The notes below the pieces were generated by a model that was not told the origin of the DNA, ran no database searches, and saw only the letters and a program-made list of their open reading frames with translations. Made by a program: the position numbers and the translations under genes. A stretch of DNA of 64,000 nucleotides from Nonomuraea wenchangensis (GTDB lineage: Bacteria > Actinomycetota > Actinomycetes > Streptosporangiales > Streptosporangiaceae): the NCBI RefSeq assembly GCF_900111685.1, contig NZ_FOHX01000001.1, forward strand, positions 620,001 to 684,000, given 5' to 3'. Shown here one piece after another: positions 58,587 through 64,000 of this stretch (positions are counted from its first letter, which is position 1; the number at the start of each line of letters is the position of its first letter).

Positions 58587-60788
58587 ATGACGGACACGGC
58601 GGACACGGCGTACACGACACTGAGCGGTGTGGGCGAGAGCGCCAGGCGGCCGGACGCCACGCTGAAGGTGACGGGCGAGTTCGCCTACGCCTCCGACCTG
58701 TGGATCGACGGCATGGCGTGGGGCGCGACGCTGCGCAGCCCGCACCCGTCGGCGTGGATCCGCTCGATCGACGCCGGCCCCGCGCTGAAGATCGCCGGTG
58801 TGCACGCGGTGCTCACCCACGACGACGTCCCCGGCGAGAAGTTCTACGGCCTGGACCTCAAGGACCAGCCGGTGCTGGCCGTCGACCAGGTGCGCTACCA
58901 GGGTGAGCCGGTGGCGCTGGTGGCCGCCGACCATCCCGAGACGGCCCGCAGGGCGGCCGCGGCGATCGTGGTCGAGTACGAGGTGCGCGAGCCGGTGACC
59001 GACCCGCGCCGGGCCACCGAGATCGTACGCCGCCAGCCGGTACGCGTCGGCGACACCTTCGAGGCGGAGGTCGTGGTCACCGGCGAGTACGAGGTCGGCA
59101 TGCAGGACCAGGCCTTCCTCGGCCCGGAGGCGGGCCTGGCGATCCCGGCCGAGGACGGCGGCGTGGACCTGTTCGTCGCCACGCAGTGGCTGCACGTGGA
59201 CCGCGACCAGCTCGCCCCCTGCCTGGGCCTGCCGCCGGAGAAGGTGCGGCTGACGCTGTCGGGCGTGGGCGGCGCGTTCGGCGCCCGCGAGGACCTGTCC
59301 ATGCAGGTGCACGCCTGCATGCTGGCGCTGCGCCTCGGCCGCCCGGTCAAGATGAGCTACGGCCGCGAGGAGTCGTTCTTCGGGCACGTGCACCGCCATC
59401 CGGCCCGGATGCGCTACGAGCACGGCGCGACCCGCGACGGCAGGCTCGTCTACGTCAAGGCGGACATCCTGCTCGACGGCGGCGCGTACTGCTCCTCCTC
59501 CCCCGCCGTGGTGGGCAACGCGGCCTCGCTGGGGGTGGGCCCGTACGAGGTGCCGAACGTGGACGTCGTCGCGACCGGCGTCTACACCAACAACCCGCCG
59601 TGCGGCGCGATGCGCGGATTCGGCGCGGTGCAGGCGTGCTACGCCTACGAGTCGCAGATGGACCGGCTGGCCGAGGCGTGCGGGCTGTCGCCGGTCGAGA
59701 TCCGGGTGCGCAACGCGGTCACACAGGGCTCGCGGCTCATCACCGGCCAGCTCATCGACTCCCCGGCGCCGCTGGCCGACATGCTGCGCGACCTGGAGGC
59801 CATGCCGCTGCCCGGCGGGCGGCAGGAAGGGGATCTGCGGGCGCTGCCGGGCGGGGTGTCCCAGACCACGCACGGCGAGTCGGTGCGGCGCGGCGTCGGC
59901 TACGGCGTCGGGATCAAGAACATCTGCTTCTCCGAGGGCTTCGACGACTATTCCACGGCGCGGGTGCGCGCCGAGCTGGTGAACGGCGAGCCGCACGTGA
60001 CCGTGCACACCGCGGCCGCCGAGGTGGGCCAGGGGCTGGTGACGGTGCAGGCCCAGATCGCCCGGACGGAGCTCGGCATCCCGGACGTCACGGTGGCGAC
60101 GGCGGACACCTCGGTGGGCTCGGCGGGGTCGTCGTCGGCGTCGCGGCAGTCGTACGTGACCGGCGGCGCGGTCCGGGCGGCCTGCGAGGCCGTGCGGGCG
60201 CGGTTCGGCGGGCTGCCGGCGCGGGAGGCGCTGGAGCGGTACGGGCCGATCGAGGAGACGCGGGAGTACCGGCACCGGCCGACGTACCCGATGGACCCGG
60301 TGACCGGGCAGGGCGACTCGCACACGCAGCTCGCGCTGTGCGTGCACCGGGCCGTGGTGGACGTGGACGTCGAGCTGGGCCTGGTCAAGGTGGTGGAGCT
60401 GGCGGCGGTGCAGGACGTCGGCCGGGTGCTCAACCCGCAGGCGCTGGAGGGCCAGATCCACGGCGGCTCGGCGCAGGGGCTCGGGCTGGCGCTGATGGAG
60501 GAGATCCAGGTACGGGACGGCGCGGTGGCCAATCCGTCGTTCACCGACTACCTCATCCCCACGATCCTCGACATGCCGCCCATGCAGCTGAAAATCCTGG
60601 AAAATCCGGACCCGGCGGCGCCGTACGGGCTGCGCGGCGCGGGCGAGCCCCCCACCCTGTCCTCGACCCCGGCCGTCGCCGCGGCGGTGCGGGCGGCGAC
60701 CGGGCTCCGGTTGACGCGCGTTCCGATCAGGCCGGAAGATATCGCCTTGTCTGATGAGAAGGGGCCTGACGCGAAGAATCGGGCCTGA
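58587..60788 (+). CDS. Xanthine dehydrogenase molybdopterin-binding subunit
   Basis: A 733-residue molybdenum hydroxylase large subunit. The a/b hammerhead domain lies at 15-125 (GEFAYASDLWIDGMAWG), and Mo-pterin binding segments are GGAFGAREDLSMQVHACMLA, MRGFGAVQACYAYESQ, VGQGLVTVQAQIAR and GSAQGLGLALMEE. The catalytic glutamate is Glu687 in RGAGEPP. It would hydroxylate xanthine or hypoxanthine, but closely related enzymes act on other purines or aldehydes. The FAD and 2Fe-2S subunits normally encoded beside it are absent from this window. GGAGG abuts the ATG directly. PucR is divergent and a purine permease follows. Confidence 0.92.
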   Translation: MTDTADTAYTTLSGVGESARRPDATLKVTGEFAYASDLWIDGMAWGATLRSPHPSAWIRSIDAGPALKIAGVHAVLTHDDVPGEKFYGLDLKDQPVLAVDQVRYQGEPVALVAADHPETARRAAAAIVVEYEVREPVTDPRRATEIVRRQPVRVGDTFEAEVVVTGEYEVGMQDQAFLGPEAGLAIPAEDGGVDLFVATQWLHVDRDQLAPCLGLPPEKVRLTLSGVGGAFGAREDLSMQVHACMLALRLGRPVKMSYGREESFFGHVHRHPARMRYEHGATRDGRLVYVKADILLDGGAYCSSSPAVVGNAASLGVGPYEVPNVDVVATGVYTNNPPCGAMRGFGAVQACYAYESQMDRLAEACGLSPVEIRVRNAVTQGSRLITGQLIDSPAPLADMLRDLEAMPLPGGRQEGDLRALPGGVSQTTHGESVRRGVGYGVGIKNICFSEGFDDYSTARVRAELVNGEPHVTVHTAAAEVGQGLVTVQAQIARTELGIPDVTVATADTSVGSAGSSSASRQSYVTGGAVRAACEAVRARFGGLPAREALERYGPIEETREYRHRPTYPMDPVTGQGDSHTQLALCVHRAVVDVDVELGLVKVVELAAVQDVGRVLNPQALEGQIHGGSAQGLGLALMEEIQVRDGAVANPSFTDYLIPTILDMPPMQLKILENPDPAAPYGLRGAGEPPTLSSTPAVAAAVRAATGLRLTRVPIRPEDIALSDEKGPDAKNRA

Positions 60789-60802
60789 CGGGGAGGTACA
60801 TC

Positions 60803-61036
60803 ATGGCGAGCGCGCGCGAGGCCGCCGAGGCCGAGTTCCGCCGGTTCGACACCGACGGCGACGGTCTGCTGACCGCCGAGGAGATCCGCAGCGCCAACGA
60901 GGCGCTGGGCGGGCAGGGCGCCACCGAGAGCGAGATCGAGGCGTTCATCAGCTCCGCCGACCGCGACGGCGACGGCACGATCGGCCTGGAGGAGTTCGTC
61001 GGGCTGGTCGGCCACGGCAGGCACGAGAAAGCGTGA
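60803..61036 (+). CDS. Small two-EF-hand calcium-binding protein
   Basis: A 77-residue calmodulin-half-like protein with two complete EF-hand loops, DTDGDGLLTAEE (16-27) and DRDGDGTIGLEE (53-64). Similar small proteins are common in streptomycetes and relatives (CabC-type). It lies 14 bases after the xanthine dehydrogenase gene and 58 before the purine permease, on the same strand, so it appears to be in the purine operon. GGGAGG precedes ATG 60803. Its role is unknown. Confidence 0.88.
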   Translation: MASAREAAEAEFRRFDTDGDGLLTAEEIRSANEALGGQGATESEIEAFISSADRDGDGTIGLEEFVGLVGHGRHEKA

Positions 61037-61041
61037 TCTAG

Positions 61042-61088
61042 CCCGGCGCCGGGTAGGCAACGGGCACTCCCCCTGATCACAAAGGGGG
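61042..61088 (+). promoter_or_regulatory. Leader with hairpin covering the permease ribosome site
   Basis: CCCGGCGCCGGG (61042-61053) is palindromic; CCCCCT (61069-61074) pairs with AGGGGG (61083-61088), which is the ribosome site of the permease GTG at 61095. Translation may be gated by this stem. It does not match a purine riboswitch. Confidence 0.4.
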
Positions 61089-61094
61089 GAAGGC

Positions 61095-62474
61095 GTGCTC
61101 GACCGGCTCTTCGAGCTGACCCGGCGCGAGAGCACCGTCGGCCGCGAGGTGCGTGGCGGCATCACCACCTTCATGGCCATGGCGTACATCATCCTGCTCA
61201 ACCCGATCATCCTGGCCGGGGCGAAGGACGTCACGGGCGCCCAGCTCTCCATCGTGCAGCTGACGACCAGCACCGCGCTGGCGGCGGCGATCTCGACGCT
61301 GCTCATGGCGTTCGTCGGCAACGCGCCCTTCGGCATGGCCGCCGGGCTGGGGCTCAACGCGGTCGTCGCCTACCAGGCCGCCCCCCACATGACGTGGCGC
61401 GAGGCGATGGGCCTGGTGGTGCTCGGCGGCTTCGTGATCATCCTGCTGGCCGTGACCGGCCTGCGCACCCTGATCATGAACGCCATCCCGCTCGCGCTCA
61501 AGCACGCCATCAGCGTCGGCATCGGGCTGTTCGTCGCGCTCATCGGCCTGGTGGACGCCGGGTTCGTGGCCACGGGCTCGGGCACGCCCGTGCAGCTCGG
61601 CGCCACCGGCCATCTGACGGGCTGGCCGGTCGTGATGTTCTGCTTCGGCCTGCTGCTGATGATCGCCCTGTACACCCGCCGCACCCCCGCCGCCATCCTC
61701 ATCAGCATCGTGGTGACCGCCGCCCTGTCGGTGCTGGTGAACTCCGTGGCCACCGTCGATCCCCGGTCGTGGGGCGTGGTGACCCCGCGGGTGCCCGAGT
61801 CGCTGATCGCCGCGCCGGACTTCGGGCTGGTGGGGCAGTTCGACCTGTTCGGCGGGTTCGCCAGGGCGGGCGCGCTGACCGCGGCCGTCGTGCTGTTCAC
61901 GCTCGTCCTGTCGGGCTTCTTCGACGCGATGGGCACCATCATCGGCGTCAGCGACGAGGCCGGGCTCGTGGACCGGGCCGGCCAGGTGCCGCGCCTCGGC
62001 CGCATCCTGACCGTGGACGGCGTCGCCGGCATGGTGGGCGGCTCGGTCAGCGCCTCGGCGAACACCGTGTTCGTGGAGTCGGCGGCGGGCGTCGGCGAGG
62101 GCGCGCGCACCGGCCTGGCCAGCGTGGCGACCGGCGCGCTGCTCGGGCTGACGCTGCTGTTCACGCCGCTCGCCGGCGTGGTGCCCGCCGCGGCAGCCGC
62201 TCCCGCGCTGGTGCTGGTCGGGGCGCTGATGATGATGCAGAGCAGGAACGTGCCCTGGCAGGACGTGGACGTCGCCATCCCGGCGTTCCTCACCATCGCG
62301 CTGATGCCGTTCACGTACTCGATCACCAACGGGGTCGGCGCGGGCGTCATCTCCTACACCCTGATCAAGGCGGCCAGGGGCAGGTTCGGCGAGATCCCGT
62401 GGCTGCTGTGGGTGGTGTCGCTGGTGTTCCTCGCCTACTTCGCGATCGACTGGCTGGAGCGGCTGTTCGCCTGA
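61095..62474 (+). CDS. NCS2/AzgA-type purine permease
   Basis: A 459-residue permease with about 13-14 helices. Family landmarks are REVRGGITTFMAMAYIILLNPIIL, GMAAGLGLNAVVAYQ, ALKHAISVGIGLFVALIGLVDAG, LSGFFDAMGTIIGVSDEAG and the SASANTVFVESAAGVGEGARTGLAS motif. It probably imports hypoxanthine, guanine or adenine with protons. It belongs with the PucR and xanthine dehydrogenase genes. GTG 61095 follows AGGGGGGAAGG. It ends one base before the convergent next gene. Confidence 0.93.
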   Translation: MLDRLFELTRRESTVGREVRGGITTFMAMAYIILLNPIILAGAKDVTGAQLSIVQLTTSTALAAAISTLLMAFVGNAPFGMAAGLGLNAVVAYQAAPHMTWREAMGLVVLGGFVIILLAVTGLRTLIMNAIPLALKHAISVGIGLFVALIGLVDAGFVATGSGTPVQLGATGHLTGWPVVMFCFGLLLMIALYTRRTPAAILISIVVTAALSVLVNSVATVDPRSWGVVTPRVPESLIAAPDFGLVGQFDLFGGFARAGALTAAVVLFTLVLSGFFDAMGTIIGVSDEAGLVDRAGQVPRLGRILTVDGVAGMVGGSVSASANTVFVESAAGVGEGARTGLASVATGALLGLTLLFTPLAGVVPAAAAAPALVLVGALMMMQSRNVPWQDVDVAIPAFLTIALMPFTYSITNGVGAGVISYTLIKAARGRFGEIPWLLWVVSLVFLAYFAIDWLERLFA

Positions 62475-63386
62475 TCACTCCATGTCGCCGCTGTTGCAGG
62501 CGACGCCGTTGCCGTCCTTGTCGGGATACCAGGAGTATTCCGCGTGGGAGTCCTTGGAGTAGGGGCCGTAGCCGTGCGCCACGGCCTCCTTGCAGGAGGC
62601 GTAGCGCGGGTCGTTGCCGCCGCTGCCGGTGTCGGAGGCGGGGCTCGTCGCGGCGCCCGGATCCGTCCCCGACGAGGCGGGCGGGGTGACGGGCGGCGAG
62701 GCGCCCGGGTCGGTGCCTGGGTTCGTGGGGGTGCCGGGGTCGGTGGCCGGCTGGGAGGCCGGGGGCGACGCCCCCGCGGACGGGCCGAGCAGCCGCGCGC
62801 TCAGCGCGTCGGCCTCCTCCTTGGTGAACCCCGCGATGCGCAGGCTGTCGCCGCTCATCGGCTCGGTGACGACGGGCGCGGCCACCACCGTCTTGGGCTG
62901 CTCGGGCTCGGCGGGAGCGAGCACGACGGCGAGCTGCCGCTGGTCGGGCTCCAGCTCGTCGACGAGCTCGACCAGCTTGTCCTTGAACCCGGCGGCCACG
63001 GCGATGCGGACGGAGTATTGGCCGTCCTTCTCCCGGATCGGCTCGATGCGCTGCACCGACAGGACGGTGACGCCGTCCTCCAGGAGGTAGCAGGTGCGCT
63101 GCTCCTCGTCGAGCACGGCCTGCTCGCCGGGGCACGGCGCGGGCTTGGACTCCTTGACCGGGGCGAAGTGCAGCGGCACCGCCAGCCTGACCGGCGGGGC
63201 GCCGCCGAGCAGCGGCTGGTCGGGGTTTCTGGTCATCAGGACCGCGACGGTGCCGAGCACGCCGGCGACGAGCACCACCAGGACGAGCGAGACGATCAGC
63301 ACGATGGTGGTGAGTCTGCTGGCCTGCGGCTCCTCCGGATCCGCTGGGGGCTGCGCTTCCGGCTTGTCCATCGATGAAGATCCCAT
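62475..63386 (-). CDS. Membrane-anchored protein with excalibur calcium-binding domain
   Basis: A 303-residue protein. One membrane helix (residues 27-51, TIVLIVSLVLVVLVAGVLGTVAVL) follows a short charged cytoplasmic start. The outside part has a SecD-P1-like region (APCPGEQAVLDEEQRTCYLLEDGV, LRIAGFTKEEADALSARL), a Pro/Thr/Gly linker (210-260), and a C-terminal excalibur domain (YASCKEAVAHGYGPY, WYPDKDGNGVACN) with the DxDxDG-type loop. It is thought to bind calcium at the cell surface. ATG 63386 is assumed; MDKPEAQ 5 codons later is an alternative. Confidence 0.82.
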   Translation of the reverse strand: MGSSSMDKPEAQPPADPEEPQASRLTTIVLIVSLVLVVLVAGVLGTVAVLMTRNPDQPLLGGAPPVRLAVPLHFAPVKESKPAPCPGEQAVLDEEQRTCYLLEDGVTVLSVQRIEPIREKDGQYSVRIAVAAGFKDKLVELVDELEPDQRQLAVVLAPAEPEQPKTVVAAPVVTEPMSGDSLRIAGFTKEEADALSARLLGPSAGASPPASQPATDPGTPTNPGTDPGASPPVTPPASSGTDPGAATSPASDTGSGGNDPRYASCKEAVAHGYGPYSKDSHAEYSWYPDKDGNGVACNSGDME

Positions 63387-63489
63387 CCTGACGTTCGGGC
63401 CGCGGAGAGCCTATCGAGGACCGGCCGGGGCAAGGTAATCATGACGGATCGCGGATTGACCGCAAAATCGGCGCGGACGAGAGTTGATC

Positions 63490-64000
63490 GATGAAGATCG
63501 GTGTTCCCGTAGAGGTCAAGAACAGCGAGTACCGCGTGGCGCTGACGCCGGCGGGTGTGCACGAGTTCGTCCGCCACGGACACCAGGTCCACGTCGAGCG
63601 CGGCGCCGGCGAGGGGTCGGCGATCCCGGACGCGGACTTCGCCGCGGCGGGCGCGGTCATCGTCCCGGACGCCGACGAGGTGTGGGGCGCGGCCGACCTG
63701 GTGCTGAAGGTCAAGGAGCCGGTCGCCGAGGAGTACCACCGGCTGCGCAAGGGCCAGGTGCTGTTCACCTACCTCCACCTGGCGGCCTCCCTGTCGTGCA
63801 CGCGGGCGCTCCTGGACTCGGGGTGCACGGCGGTCGCGTACGAGACCGTCCAGACCGCGAACGGCGCGCTGCCGCTGCTGGCGCCCATGTCGGAGGTCGC
63901 GGGCCGGCTGGCCCCGCAGGTCGGCGCCTACCATCTGATGCGCTCGGCGGGCGGCCGGGGCGTGCTCATGGGCGGCGTGTCCGGCGTGCACGCGGCGCAC
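63490..64000 (+). CDS. ald: Alanine dehydrogenase (cut by window edge)
   Basis: The first 170 codons of an NAD-dependent alanine dehydrogenase. It opens MKIGVPVEVKNSEYRVALTP, with Arg15 for substrate binding, then ERGAGEGSAIPDADFAAAGA, LVLKVKEPVAEEY (Lys near 74), FTYLHLAAS with the catalytic His near residue 96, and APMSEVAGRLA before the window ends. The enzyme deaminates alanine to pyruvate or runs in reverse. TTGACC at 63456-63461 is a possible -35 box. The ATG at 63490 is the natural family start. Confidence 0.95.

Noticed and set aside
61037..61094. Possible purine riboswitch before the NCS2 permease
   Set aside because: The leader is only 58 bases and lacks the three-way junction core of purine riboswitches; only two short hairpins are seen.
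63371..63502. Shared 13-base sequence ATCGATGAAGATC upstream of the excalibur gene and at the ald start
   Set aside because: Two copies 116 bases apart in coding sequence, no symmetry of their own beyond ATCGAT; likely chance.
1..64000. tRNA, rRNA, integrase, transposase or attachment-site sequences
   Set aside because: None could be recognised on either strand; the accessory region at 38-51 kb has no repeat borders that would mark it as a mobile island.

Overview
The window is high-GC DNA with strong third-codon-position GC, actinobacterial gene families (GlnE, GlnA2, PucR, SARP, F420-linked reductase) and many GTG or leaderless starts. It comes from a filamentous actinomycete, probably Streptosporangiales and Nonomuraea-like; that placement is inferred from protein style, not from a marker gene. 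No rRNA, tRNA, phage, transposon or CRISPR array was seen. Gene density is high and only one gap exceeds 300 bases (about 3731-4169).

Layout. 1-8326: nitrogen block, with the N-terminal part of glnE at the left edge, glnA2 with a GlnR-type box at 8379-8394, and between them an HXXEE membrane protein, a glutamine amidotransferase, a hydrolase, a hot-dog thioesterase, a P-loop kinase and a secreted subtilase. 8515-17343: a calerythrin-like EF-hand protein translationally coupled to a class I terpene synthase, an ArsR/MFS pair, a SARP-response regulator fusion, nadE, and a leaderless membrane protein with its MarR regulator. 17402-35548: a broken AlkD-like gene, SDR/MerR, TetR/DrrAB-type exporter, a DHA2 exporter with TetR, an MFS protein with a repetitive tail, panB, a PLP lyase and dehydratase divergent from a MocR regulator, an ABC exporter with a two-component system, and an F420-dependent NADP reductase. 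35679-38210: a conserved hypothetical, LysR, a CBU_0592-type membrane protein and a cyclase-family enzyme.

38271-50943 is an accessory catabolic island: two large secreted proteins (a DUF6351 tannase-like esterase and an unrecognised protein) read leftward; a sugar-type ABC importer, a DUF4127 protein, a LacI regulator, a FAD oxidoreductase and a TIM-barrel protein read rightward. The divergent promoter between them carries three near-identical operator copies, so the island looks like one LacI-controlled regulon for uptake and breakdown of an unknown, probably esterified, carbohydrate.

51019-64000: a 58-aa Trp/Cys protein, map, an orphan HATPase, CopC and CopD-CtaG, then an XRE-TPR regulator (55371-56654) transcribed away from a previously unlisted 43-codon secreted peptide gene (56713-56844). 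That pair is laid out like a peptide-pheromone quorum-sensing cassette of RRNPP type and is the most interesting find in the window. The right end is a purine block (PucR, xanthine dehydrogenase Mo subunit, small EF-hand protein, NCS2 permease), an excalibur-domain membrane protein, and the start of alanine dehydrogenase.
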